DNA from: Rhodopirellula islandica
Lineage (GTDB): Bacteria > Planctomycetota > Planctomycetia > Pirellulales > Pirellulaceae
DNA length: 64,000 nt
Reading direction: 5' to 3'
Assembly: GCF_001027925.1 (NCBI RefSeq)
Contig: NZ_LECT01000028.1
Span: 223,838-287,837, forward strand
Positions 27,660-36,272 of this stretch are shown here, in pieces. Positions within the stretch are counted from its first letter, which is position 1. Each line of letters begins with the position of its first letter. The translations under genes and the position numbers were made by a program. The notes under the pieces are model-generated. The model was not told the origin of the DNA, searched no databases, and worked only from the letters and a program-made list of their open reading frames with translations.

Positions 27660-27874
27660 ACCAATTCCCCTTCGTTCTCGATCCCAGGGGCGATGCCCCT
27701 GGCTTCGATGATGATGGCCGTTGGCCAACAAAACCGACTGCAAAATCGAAACTTCAATCGGCGTCCGCGAGGGAGGGGGCCGGGAATGGGAAGTGGCGCA
27801 TGTTACCCTCCCCCAGAAATCTCGCTTTCCGCCCCTCCTGCTGCGGCTTGTCGATTGAGTCGTCAACGAGGTTC

Positions 27875-28001
27875 TAAGCAGGTACGCAGGTGTCATCGGG
27901 TATGTGAGCCGCTGGCGTTAGCCACGGTTTTCACGCACAACCGGGGCTAACGCCCAAACGGCTCACATGGTTGTGCTTGATCACTCCTGCCGACCTGCTT
28001 A
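27875..28001. repeat. Dispersed palindromic element (TAAGCAGG family), copy 1
   Basis: This 127-base element is bounded by TAAGCAGGTACGCAGG and by the inverse CCTGCCGACCTGCTTA. It contains an inner inverted pair, GTGAGCCG...CGGCTCAC, around CGTTAGCC...GGGCTAACG. Its right half (GGGGCTAACGCCCAAACGGC through CCTGCTTA) matches the inverted copy at 62615-62734. A partial copy is at 45328-45375. It is non-coding. Confidence 0.8.
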
Positions 28002-28078
28002 ACGCATGTAGGATGAGCACTCTTGCCCGTCCGAGTTGCGGATGTCGGCCAAGAGTGGCCAACCGACAGCAAACTTGA

Positions 28079-28101
28079 CTCGCCCGTTGCCAACGGGCGA
28101 G
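28079..28101. repeat. Perfect hairpin, 11-bp stem
   Basis: CTCGCCCGTTG and CAACGGGCGAG flank a single C. It lies about 105 bases downstream of the DUF4184 gene stop (the gene is on the minus strand), without a T-run, so it is not an obvious terminator. Confidence 0.7.
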
Positions 28102-28206
28102 GTTCTCAAGTCGCTGCTGGATCAGCACTGAAAAGCCGCCAACCTCAAGCCATGCAGATATCACCAACCAGAACGCAAGATGCAAACCATCGTGCAACCG
28201 GTTCTC

Positions 28207-29016
28207 TCACGAGGGCGACTGTCCGTCCGGCGAGGATGCCTCCGCTCGCGACCAGATCGCGTGCATGATGACGCTGTAAACAACCAGCGTCACAATCATC
28301 AACGCACCGAAGATCATCACGCTCTGGCGAAGTGCAAACGTGACGCCGTAGTCCGAATGCACGGCGTACACCCACGATGCGTGAACCAACATCATCAAAC
28401 ACGCCGCCGCCATCACCGACAACGTGACCAAGTCCGGGATGCGAGTTCGCTTGGGCTCCGGTGCACCGGCGGGTTGTTTCCACAACCACCTCAGAGCGAA
28501 CACGCCCATCGGCGGCAACAAGAACAGCGACGACAAGTGTTGGGCCACCGCGTACCATCGCACGCTGCGATCGGACAACGAGAACGCTTCAGATGACAGA
28601 AACGGCAGCGCGATCATCGATCCCCAGCGATGTTGGTGCGTGAACGAATCCCAAAACACGTGCGTCGACGCGCCGACCAGAACACAGATGGCAACCAACA
28701 GAATGGATTGCCACTCGACCGAAACCGGGCGATCCGCGATCGGTCGAACCCGAGTCCGCAACGGCCCCGGCAGCAACTCCACCGCGGGCTGCTTGATCAG
28801 CAAGTGGTAAACGAAGTACACCGCCACGCCGACCGGAACGCAGTCGATGAACAGCCCGCGGATGCTGTGAAACGATTCGTAGTCAAACAGCATCGGGAAG
28901 AAAACGCCCGCGTCGGGCACCATGCACCCGATCGCGAGAGCCGAAAAGGGCAAACGCCACTTTGCCAACCACGCGATTGGAATCGCCGCTGCAACATGAG
29001 TCGGAGTGAACGGCAT
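28207..29016 (-). CDS. DUF4184 family integral membrane protein
   Basis: This is a 269-aa polytopic membrane protein with the DUF4184 signature MPFTPTHVAAAIPI at the N-terminus and conserved His/Asp positions such as GASTHVFWDSFTHQHRWG. About six membrane helices are visible. These proteins resemble YdjM-like predicted membrane-bound metal-dependent hydrolases in pattern, and the conserved His and Asp could bind metal, but activity is not established. The ATG at 29016 gives the canonical N-terminus. It lies downstream of the SPFH pair on the same strand with a 41-base gap, so it may share their transcript. Confidence 0.85.
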   Translation of the reverse strand: MPFTPTHVAAAIPIAWLAKWRLPFSALAIGCMVPDAGVFFPMLFDYESFHSIRGLFIDCVPVGVAVYFVYHLLIKQPAVELLPGPLRTRVRPIADRPVSVEWQSILLVAICVLVGASTHVFWDSFTHQHRWGSMIALPFLSSEAFSLSDRSVRWYAVAQHLSSLFLLPPMGVFALRWLWKQPAGAPEPKRTRIPDLVTLSVMAAACLMMLVHASWVYAVHSDYGVTFALRQSVMIFGALMIVTLVVYSVIMHAIWSRAEASSPDGQSPS

Positions 29017-29057
29017 CGAATTTCAAATCGCGGGTTGGGCAGTCTCTCTGAGCAAGC

Positions 29058-29930
29058 TCAATTGGCTTGGATCAAAACATTCGCCGAGCTTGGCAAAACA
29101 CTGACCGAAGCACCCGACTCAAGCAAGTTTTCAGCCTCCATCACCTGAAGCACTGCTTCCAGGATCTCAGGATCTCGCTTGGCGATCTCGTTCAGTTTTT
29201 CACCCACCACGCTGGGACGCGCTGCGGCGGCTTCCGCCATCTTACTCGACACCTTCAGCGCGGTCTCACTCTTGATCAAACCCACACGGTTTTCACCGTC
29301 CTGTTTCATCGCACTGGTCACCTGAACCAATCGCTTGACGACCTTCTCGGTGATATTCTCGACCATATGCCGGTCAGTGAAGGCGACCTTTCGAATGTAA
29401 ACCGAACCCAACCGATAGCCCCACTTTTCTGACAGAGGCGACACCGCCTGCCGGACAGTTCGGGAAAGACTGTGCCGATCCTCGAGCATCTTTTCCATTT
29501 CAAGGTTGCTGAGCGTCGAGATCGTCGAACTGGTCACGTTGGCTTGCAACGACCCGTCCGGGTTTGCATTGGTGAACAAGAACGCGGTTGGATCTTGGAC
29601 CTGCATTTCGTACCAAATCCCAACTCCCATCGGTGTGCCTTCTTCGGAGTTGACCATCTGGCTGCGCAAGTAGTGCTGACGCAGCGCCGTGTCGACGACG
29701 TACTTCTTCCCAAAGAAAGGGATCAACATCGCCTTGGCACCAAAGTGCACCAAAGGAAATTGCAGCCCAGGCGTTTTGATCTCGCCCAGCACCTTGCCGA
29801 ACAACGTGAACACCTGCGACTCGCACTCGGCGACGCAGCAATACAAACCAAAGAAGCGGGCGAAACCGAGCAAGATCGGAATCAACATCATCCCGAACAC
29901 AATGCCGGGAACAAAACCAAGAACATCCAT
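29058..29930 (-). CDS. SPFH (stomatin/prohibitin) domain protein, second of pair
   Basis: This is a 290-aa SPFH-family membrane protein. An N-terminal hydrophobic anchor (IVFGMMLIPILLGFARFFGL) precedes the SPFH core with VFTLFGKVLGEIKTPGLQFP, and a helical stretch rich in Ala/Glu follows. Proteins of this type oligomerise into membrane rings and often modulate proteases (HflK/HflC with FtsH). I chose the ATG at 29930, immediately after the TAA of the upstream SPFH gene, with GAAGGGAAGG in front of it. A longer frame to 29948 would overlap. The two SPFH genes form a pair like hflK-hflC, but they are divergent enough that I do not use those names. Confidence 0.85.
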   Translation of the reverse strand: MDVLGFVPGIVFGMMLIPILLGFARFFGLYCCVAECESQVFTLFGKVLGEIKTPGLQFPLVHFGAKAMLIPFFGKKYVVDTALRQHYLRSQMVNSEEGTPMGVGIWYEMQVQDPTAFLFTNANPDGSLQANVTSSTISTLSNLEMEKMLEDRHSLSRTVRQAVSPLSEKWGYRLGSVYIRKVAFTDRHMVENITEKVVKRLVQVTSAMKQDGENRVGLIKSETALKVSSKMAEAAAARPSVVGEKLNEIAKRDPEILEAVLQVMEAENLLESGASVSVLPSSANVLIQAN

Positions 29931-29931
29931 C

Positions 29932-30963
29932 TTATGCCTTCCCTTCAATCTTCGATTCGGTTTGATAAATACGTTCGGTGCGTTTGAACAACGGCACTCG
30001 CAGGTTCCGCAGGTAAGCCTTCAAGCAATCCGATCCGCCCTCTGATTTGATGCTGATCAACGTGCCAGCAAGCTCATGCAAAGGTGCCACCTCGGCTTGC
30101 GCGTTGTTGGTCGCGATTTCCACTGCACGAGCACTCATCGTGATCTGCTGCTCCGAATCCGCACGCGCGGTGCTGATGTCGGCGGCAACTTGGTTGCGTG
30201 TGCTGTTGATCGCGGACAGAGCCCGGTCGACTTCAGCGGGAGGATCAATTTCAGTGATCAATGCGGCATCGAGTTCAATGCCATACCGCGCCGTCGTCGA
30301 ACGACACTGCTCTTCCATGTACTGGTTCAACAGCGGCAGGTTTTTCCGCAGATCGTTGATCGAAACGCCTTCGGAAAGCTCCACGGCACTCGATTTTGAT
30401 TCCAGATCGCCGTCGCCCGTGCCTGCAATCGCTTCGGTTTCGGCAACGGCATCGGCCAACAAGCTCTGCCCCTTGGGATCCACAAAGTTCGCGATCCGCT
30501 CACGCAACACCGAGACAAAGTAGCCCATCACATGCTCAAGTGGGCTCTCCACCCCAAACAGATACGGGTAGAGGTTGTTCTCGCTGATCCGGTAGCGAAT
30601 CTGGCCGTTGACTCCCGTGGTGAGGTTGTCTTTGGTCACGGCTTCGATTGTGCTCTGGGCCTTGGAAGGGTCCCAAGTCAGGTCCACCGTTTGCGTTGCC
30701 ACGCTGACTTTGTGAACTCGCTGCCATGGCAGTTTGAAGTAGGGCCCACCGGGTCCAATCACCTCGACCTGCGGGTACTCGTAACGTTCACGCTCATCAT
30801 CGGAGAGAGCTTGACCATCAGAACCTGCCCCCAGGCGTTTCACTGCCCCAAAGGTGGTGACCACCGCTCGTTGATCCGGCCGAACGGTGTACAAACACCC
30901 GACCAGAACCTTGAGCACGGCATAAAAGCCGACACCCATCATCAAACCAACCATAAAAAACAC
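29932..30963 (-). CDS. SPFH domain protein (HflK/C-like), first of pair
   Basis: This is a 343-aa SPFH protein with an N-terminal TM segment (about residues 3-25) directly followed by YTVRPDQRAVVTTFGAVKRL, the typical HflK-like start of the domain. VIGPGGPYFKLPWQRVHKV and ERIANFVDP follow. A long helical region, with NQVAADISTARADSEQQITM among others, precedes a basic C-terminus. It is probably membrane-bound, forming a hetero-oligomer with the product of the next gene, which starts one base after its stop. The partner protease is unknown; no ftsH is in the window. Confidence 0.87.
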   Translation of the reverse strand: MFFMVGLMMGVGFYAVLKVLVGCLYTVRPDQRAVVTTFGAVKRLGAGSDGQALSDDERERYEYPQVEVIGPGGPYFKLPWQRVHKVSVATQTVDLTWDPSKAQSTIEAVTKDNLTTGVNGQIRYRISENNLYPYLFGVESPLEHVMGYFVSVLRERIANFVDPKGQSLLADAVAETEAIAGTGDGDLESKSSAVELSEGVSINDLRKNLPLLNQYMEEQCRSTTARYGIELDAALITEIDPPAEVDRALSAINSTRNQVAADISTARADSEQQITMSARAVEIATNNAQAEVAPLHELAGTLISIKSEGGSDCLKAYLRNLRVPLFKRTERIYQTESKIEGKA

Positions 30964-31020
30964 GCTGCTACCTCCCAGGGAAATTTCTTGTTCGATCCGA
31001 CCTCAATGTCACCCGAATTC

Positions 31021-31036
31021 GGCAGCGTACGCTGCC
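31021..31036. repeat. 16-base perfect palindrome
   Basis: GGCAGCGTACGCTGCC is completely self-complementary. It lies 58 bases upstream of the first SPFH gene start (30963, minus strand), so it might be an operator, but nothing else supports that. Confidence 0.5.
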
Positions 31037-31207
31037 TGAAACCCTAGCCCGCAATGGAAGCCGAGGAGCTCTCCGCCAAGAATTCATTTGTTTTCCAGGC
31101 AGGCTGGACCGAATGTAACGACTGAAAGAGGGTGACGCTGGATGAAGAGGCTGGTTTGCGAGCCAGAGAGGGCGCGGGTTGGTTGATGTTGATGCATTTG
31201 CATCGAA

Positions 31208-31745
31208 GTAGGCCAGGTCATTACCTGGCACCCAGCCGATGCTTTGGAACAAAGCGAGGCGACCAGCAACGCCGCCATCAAGCTCCAAACCTGCCGGCCA
31301 ATCACAATGCCAGGCGGGGCCTGGCCTACGATTGCAACGATTCAGACTTGGAAATTGAAAAGGTTCAATTGACAATTTTAAATTGTAAAATTGCAAGCAG
31401 AGATCCAGCACCGTTGTAGGCCAGGTCATTACCTAGCACCCGACCGATGCTTTGGAACAAAGCGAGGCGACCAGCAACGCCGCCATCAAGCCCCAAACCT
31501 GCCAGCCAATCGTGCTGCCAGGCGGGGCCTGGCCTACGATTGCAACGATTCAGACTTGGGAATTGAAAAAGTTCAATTGACAATTTTAAATTGTAAAATT
31601 GCAAGCAGAGATCCAGCATCGAAGTAGGCCAGGTCACTACCTGGCACCCAGCCGATGCTTTGGAACAAAGCGAGGCGACCAGCAACGCCGCCATCAAGCC
31701 CCAAACCTGCCAGCCAATCACCTTGCCAGGCGGGGCCTGACCTAC
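31208..31745. repeat. Three direct repeats, about 200 bases each
   Basis: The landmark GTAGGCCAGGTCA begins at 31208, 31426 and 31624 (spacings 218 and 198). Each unit continues with CCGATGCTTTGGAACAAAGC, then AACGCCGCCATCAAG, and ends with CCAGGCGGGGCCTG and CTACG. Copies 1 and 2 add an A/T-rich tail including ACAATTTTAAATTGT. The outer parts pair (AGGCCAGG with CCTGGCCT), so each copy can fold. The array reaches to within about 18 bases of the pheT stop. Reading frames across it are a by-product of the repetition. Confidence 0.85.
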
Positions 31746-31762
31746 GGAATTTGGAGAGCGAC

Positions 31763-33808
31763 CTAACGAAGCAACACGGCATCCAGTTGTTTTTCGCACG
31801 ACGCGACCAACTCGTTGATGATCGCATCGGCGTCGCCGCCGCTGAGTGTCTCCGTTTGGCTTTGCAATTCCATCGAGAACAGCACGCGTTTCTTGTCGGG
31901 GCCGTCGACCTTTTCGTTGCGATACGTTTCGCGATAGGTCAAATCCGCCAAACGCTCCTTGGCTGCCTTGCGAACCAGAACCGAAAGCTCGTTCCAACGC
32001 ACTGACTCAGGCAACACCAAGTTGAGGTCACGCTGAATCGATGGGAATGGGCTGACCGCTTGTTGCTGTGGCACCAATCGCGATTCATTGACCAGCACGT
32101 CCGCTGACAACTCCGCTGCCACAACGCGCCCGGTCAACTTCCACTGCTTGACCAACTTGTCATCAACAAATCCCAAGAAGCCCAACTGCAGGGGAGCCTC
32201 GCCATCGTCACTGACGAGCGACAACTCGACCGCGCCGCCCTTGGCAAACCCATCGCGATCCACGGGACGGACGGTCAGCTCGCCAGGAATGCCCAGGCGA
32301 TCGCACAATGTTTCAATCGTGCCCTTGAGCGAGAAGAAGTCTTCCCCGGCGATCAGACCAATGTGATAGGTCTCGTCCGGCAACAACGCACTGTCACTTC
32401 CCGCGGGCGCGGGCAAGTAAACGTGAGCGATCTCGAACAAGTCCGCGACCAAACTGGCCGAAGCCCAGTTCGCGGCGCGACTTTGCAACAAGCTTGGGAT
32501 CAGTGATCGCCGCAACGTGCGAGCACCTTCCAACATCGTCGTGCGAGTCTGCAGGGCAGGCAGTTCGGTCCACGGCGAGACCATCAAATCGAGCTTTTCG
32601 GTGACCACACTGGGCGTCATCGCTTCGCTGATTCCGGACGCTGTCAACACGCCACGAATGCGTTCCATCGCGGTGTCAAAACGACGCTTGCTGCTGGGAG
32701 CCACCGGAATCGGGGAGTCCTCGGGAATCTTGTCGTAGCCGTGAATCCGCGCGACTTCCTCGATCAAGTCCACCTCACGAGTCAGGTCATGACGCCAGCT
32801 TGGCGGGACACATTGCAAGCCATCCGCGAACGCGGAAACCTCACAACCGAGCGAACGCAGGATTTTGTCCAGTTCCGCGGTCTCGATTTCCAAACCCAAC
32901 AGCGCCGCAACACGCTTGGGACGCAGCAACACGGTCTCACGAGCAGGAATTTCGGGAGCGGTGTCGATGACCCCCGGTGCAACCGATCCGCCGGCGATCT
33001 CGGTGATCAACTGGCAGGCCCGGCGACTGGCCCAATCAATCCCGACTGGATCCACGCGACGTTCAAATCGGAACGACGATGGGCTGTGCAACTTCAATCG
33101 ACGAGCCGTGCGGCGAACCGACAAAGGCACAAACTCGGCGGCTTCCAAGACGATCTCGGTCGTCGCTTCGGTGACTTCCGAGGAAGCTCCACCCATCACG
33201 CCACCAACGGCCAATGCCTCGGAGGAATCCGCGATCACGCAAGTCGAATCATTCAGGTCGTAATTGCGGTGATCGATGGCCTCGAGATGCTCCTTGTCTC
33301 GGCCGGCGCGAACCACAATCTTGCCATCACTGACTTTCGCCAAATCAAACGCATGCAGTGGCTGGCCGCATTCCATCATCACGTAGTTCGTGACGTCGAC
33401 GACATTGTTGACCACCCCAATGCCAACGGACTTCAACGATTCCTGCAGCCACTCAGGACTGTCGCCCACCTTCACGCCGCGAATCACGCGAGCGGTGTAG
33501 CGAGGGCAGGCTTCGGGCATTTCATTGGCAACCGCGAGCGATTCATCCGCTGCCGCGCCGGACTCTTGGTACTCAATCGCTGGGATCTTGAGTTTCTGCT
33601 CCGTCAACGCCGCGATTTCTCGAGCGACACCGAGATGGCCCAGACAATCGCCGCGATTGCTGGTGACCTCCAGATCGATCACGACATCGCCGTCAACCGT
33701 TTCGCTGCCTTCGTGATTCAGGCCCGAAAGACTGAGCCGATCAACCAACTCATCGTGCGGCAGCGTCAGGTCGACGTATCGCGACAACCATTTCCAAGAA
33801 ACAAGCAT
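31763..33808 (-). CDS. pheT: phenylalanine--tRNA ligase beta subunit (short form)
   Basis: This is the beta subunit of the alpha2-beta2 enzyme that charges tRNA-Phe and edits mischarged Tyr. At 681 aa it is about 110 residues shorter than typical bacterial PheT. The N-terminal residues (MLVSWKWLSRYVDLTLPHDE) run straight into VIDLEVTSNRGDCLGHLGVAR, so the EMAP/OB tRNA-binding domain normally inserted here is missing. The B3/B4 editing domain (ECGQPLHAFDLAKV), the B5 domain (REVDLIEEVARIHGYDKIP), the synthetase-like domain and the C-terminal anticodon-binding FDX-ACB domain (SPFPSIQRDLNLVLPE) are present. It follows pheS after 183 bases. Confidence 0.95.
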   Translation of the reverse strand: MLVSWKWLSRYVDLTLPHDELVDRLSLSGLNHEGSETVDGDVVIDLEVTSNRGDCLGHLGVAREIAALTEQKLKIPAIEYQESGAAADESLAVANEMPEACPRYTARVIRGVKVGDSPEWLQESLKSVGIGVVNNVVDVTNYVMMECGQPLHAFDLAKVSDGKIVVRAGRDKEHLEAIDHRNYDLNDSTCVIADSSEALAVGGVMGGASSEVTEATTEIVLEAAEFVPLSVRRTARRLKLHSPSSFRFERRVDPVGIDWASRRACQLITEIAGGSVAPGVIDTAPEIPARETVLLRPKRVAALLGLEIETAELDKILRSLGCEVSAFADGLQCVPPSWRHDLTREVDLIEEVARIHGYDKIPEDSPIPVAPSSKRRFDTAMERIRGVLTASGISEAMTPSVVTEKLDLMVSPWTELPALQTRTTMLEGARTLRRSLIPSLLQSRAANWASASLVADLFEIAHVYLPAPAGSDSALLPDETYHIGLIAGEDFFSLKGTIETLCDRLGIPGELTVRPVDRDGFAKGGAVELSLVSDDGEAPLQLGFLGFVDDKLVKQWKLTGRVVAAELSADVLVNESRLVPQQQAVSPFPSIQRDLNLVLPESVRWNELSVLVRKAAKERLADLTYRETYRNEKVDGPDKKRVLFSMELQSQTETLSGGDADAIINELVASCEKQLDAVLLR

Positions 33809-33991
33809 GAGAGCGAAGTGGGCAGAAGTTGAAGTCGGAGGGAGTGAAAATCACAGGAAGCATCACGGAATCTGGCGTCGACCGTGTTTCAACACGAGTG
33901 ACACCCGGTAGCCGGATTCGCCAGAATTCGGACGGCAAGCTGCTCGCCGGAAGCCAACTCACTCCAGCGAAGACTCGCTCGCACCAACCAC

Positions 33992-35035
33992 TTAAAACTG
34001 TTTCAAGAATCGCAAGTCGCCACTGTACAAATCGCGAATGTCGGTGATTCCATGACGCCGCATGCACAGACGTTCGACGCCAAGACCGAATGCGAATCCG
34101 CTGACCTTTTCAGGGTCGTAGCCAACGGCGGCAAACACGTTGGGATCGATCATCCCGGCGCCACCAAATTCGATCCACGTTCCGTTCCACAAGAAGTCGA
34201 CTTCGACGCTGGGTTCGGTGAACGGAAAGAACGAGGGACGGAAGCGAATCTCAACGTCTTCGCCGAGATAGTTGTTCGCGAACACTCGCAGGACAGTCTT
34301 CAGATTGGCCATCGTCACGTTGGTGTCGACGAGCAACCCTTCCATCTGATGGAACATCGGGAAGTGCGTCGCGTCCGGTGCGTCGGGCCGATAGACACGG
34401 CCGAGCGAAATGATTCGGATCGGCGGCTGAACCTGCTTCATCACACGAATTTGAACCGTGCTGGTTTGACTTCGCAGCAACTGCGAGCCTTCATCACCAG
34501 CACTCACCGAACTTTTGCCCGATGGATCTTTCGCGGTCGCCAGGTAAAAATTGTCCAGCGGATCACGAGCGGGATGATCTTCGGGAATGTTCAGGGCGAC
34601 GAAGTTGTGCCACGGGTCTTCGACCTCGGGTCCTTCGGCGACCTCAAATCCCATCCGCCCCATGATCTCCGTCAGGTGACTGATCGTCTGCGTGATCGGA
34701 TGAATGTGGCCCAATGACGGGCGAGTGCCTGGCAGCGTCGGGTCGAAGGTCGGGTCCGCCCCGGAATCGCTCCCACCGGAAAGGCTCTGCTGTGCGTCTT
34801 CAAAAGCAACGTTGATCGCCGACTTGACCGCATTCAGCTTGGCACCCGCGGCAGGCTTGTCCGCCTTTTCGATTCCGCCCAGCATCTTCTGAATGTCTTT
34901 GAGCTGGCCTTTCTTGGCCCCCAAAAACACCACGCGAGCCTCCTCGAGCGCGGCCGCATCGGAAGCGGACGCGAACGCGGATTCAGCGTCCGACTGGAGC
35001 TGGTCCAGTCGGGAGAGGAATGGATCAAGTGACAT
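33992..35035 (-). CDS. pheS: phenylalanine--tRNA ligase alpha subunit
   Basis: This catalytic subunit (347 aa) activates phenylalanine and transfers it to tRNA-Phe. An N-terminal coiled-coil region (residues 1-90) is followed by the class II core: [20 protein letters not shown], motif 2 [20 protein letters not shown], and motif 3 [17 protein letters not shown]. The ATG at 35035 starts nine bases after the rplT stop, so it is co-transcribed with the ribosomal protein genes, a common arrangement. Confidence 0.97.
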   Translation of the reverse strand: MSLDPFLSRLDQLQSDAESAFASASDAAALEEARVVFLGAKKGQLKDIQKMLGGIEKADKPAAGAKLNAVKSAINVAFEDAQQSLSGGSDSGADPTFDPTLPGTRPSLGHIHPITQTISHLTEIMGRMGFEVAEGPEVEDPWHNFVALNIPEDHPARDPLDNFYLATAKDPSGKSSVSAGDEGSQLLRSQTSTVQIRVMKQVQPPIRIISLGRVYRPDAPDATHFPMFHQMEGLLVDTNVTMANLKTVLRVFANNYLGEDVEIRFRPSFFPFTEPSVEVDFLWNGTWIEFGGAGMIDPNVFAAVGYDPEKVSGFAFGLGVERLCMRRHGITDIRDLYSGDLRFLKQF

Positions 35036-35044
35036 GATGGCGAC

Positions 35045-35401
35045 TTAAGCAGCCAGAGTCTCTTTGACCTTGTCGCAAACTTGCTTGAAGCCGGCAGCGT
35101 CATGAATCGCCATTTCCGACAACGATTTGCGATCGAGTTGAATCTCGGCTTTGTTCAGGCCGTGAATGAACTCACTGTAGCGCAACCCATGTTGCTTGAC
35201 GGCAGCGTTGATCCGAATGATCCACAGCTTGCGGAATTCACGTTTGCGGACGCGACGATCGCGGAATGCGAACGCGCCCGAACGGAGCAGGGTCTCTTTG
35301 ACGGTACGCGTCAGATTCCCGCGGCCACCGCGAAAACCTTTGGCTCGTTTGAACAGACGCTTCTTGGATTGCCGGCGAGCGGCACCTTTGGTCGTACGCA
35401 T
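35045..35401 (-). CDS. rplT: 50S ribosomal protein L20
   Basis: Ribosomal protein L20, 118 aa, the normal length. It binds 23S rRNA and is required for early 50S assembly. The basic N-terminal helix [20 protein letters not shown] and [20 protein letters not shown] are typical. It lies 158 bases after rpmI. In many bacteria L20 represses its own operon through mRNA mimicry, and the 158-base gap could hold such a site, but I cannot identify one. Confidence 0.97.
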   Translation of the reverse strand: MRTTKGAARRQSKKRLFKRAKGFRGGRGNLTRTVKETLLRSGAFAFRDRRVRKREFRKLWIIRINAAVKQHGLRYSEFIHGLNKAEIQLDRKSLSEMAIHDAAGFKQVCDKVKETLAA

Positions 35402-35559
35402 CGAATTGAATTCCTAAATGCTGGGGTGATCTTTCGGGTCGTCCTGATTCAGGCCCCGGCAGAAAGAAAGGTCAACGCGACCGCTCGATCTCCGAAGTTC
35501 CGCCCAACCAGGTGGCCGTAGGATTCCGTGGTGGAAAATGAAGTGAAAGTCCGGTCGAA

Positions 35560-35766
35560 TCAGTAACTGTGGCCGTTCAGAGCTGCGTGAATGGTCGGTT
35601 CCATGCACACGGCGACGGAGGTGGTTCCACGCAAGTTACGACGACGCTTTTTGCTCAAACCCTTGGCCAAGTGGCTTGTACCGCTTTGACGGTGCATTGC
35701 CTTGCCGGTGGCCGACAGGCGGAACCGTTTCTTGGTCCCTTTGTGCGTTTTGATTTTGTTTCCCAT
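35560..35766 (-). CDS. rpmI: 50S ribosomal protein L35
   Basis: Ribosomal protein L35, 68 aa, with the conserved KTHKGTKKRFRLSATGKAMH and the HLAKGLSKKRRRNLRGT basic stretch. I chose the ATG at 35766 (MGNKIKTHKG), which gives the normal length; the frame extends further upstream but the extra residues are Cys/Pro-rich and unlike L35. It is the first gene of rpmI-rplT-pheS-pheT. infC, which usually precedes rpmI, is not here; the next gene upstream faces the other way. Confidence 0.95.
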   Translation of the reverse strand: MGNKIKTHKGTKKRFRLSATGKAMHRQSGTSHLAKGLSKKRRRNLRGTTSVAVCMEPTIHAALNGHSY

Positions 35767-36272
35767 GAGGGCATCAACACTGGTTGGATGGTGATTTTCG
35801 AAAAACGAAGCGGGGAAGCATATCGGATTGTCTTGGAAGCTGCTAGGGCGACCCCCCGGTTTCTGCCCGGTTGCCCCGGTTTCAGTGCAGTTGTCCGTGT
35901 GGAAATGACCGCACCCTCCACAACTGGCCTGTTGATTCACTCGAGTTCACAACCCGACGCGTGAGGATTCAATCAACAGGCCGCAACGCGACGGGCTGTT
36001 CGGGCAAAGATCGGCAGAACCGACCGAATTGCTGCACAAAAGTGTTCTCCGACGGCAGTAATACCTGTCTGATTCCCCGCAGAACACGTCCGGCCCGCAA
36101 TAAAAGTCGCGAAACCCTCAGTTTTCTTGCCATGCCAGATTTGGGCAGTCCTGCAATCCGATCATTGCGTGAATCTGTTCCCTCGCGGCCTCCCCGGCGG
36201 CAGATTCGTCTATCATCGGACGCGATCGCTAAGATCCCTTCCCAAATCCCCTCCCCGCAGAAGCAAGTCCCC
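35767..36272. other. Divergent intergenic region without recognised gene
   Basis: These 506 bases separate the divergent rpmI operon and the beta-propeller gene. Promoters for both must lie here. I see no leader peptide, T-box-like structure or clear intrinsic terminator by eye. Confidence 0.4.

Noticed and set aside
31365..31997. 210-codon frame on the minus strand across the triple repeat
   Set aside because: It overlaps the pheT 3' end in another frame and consists of repeat translations.
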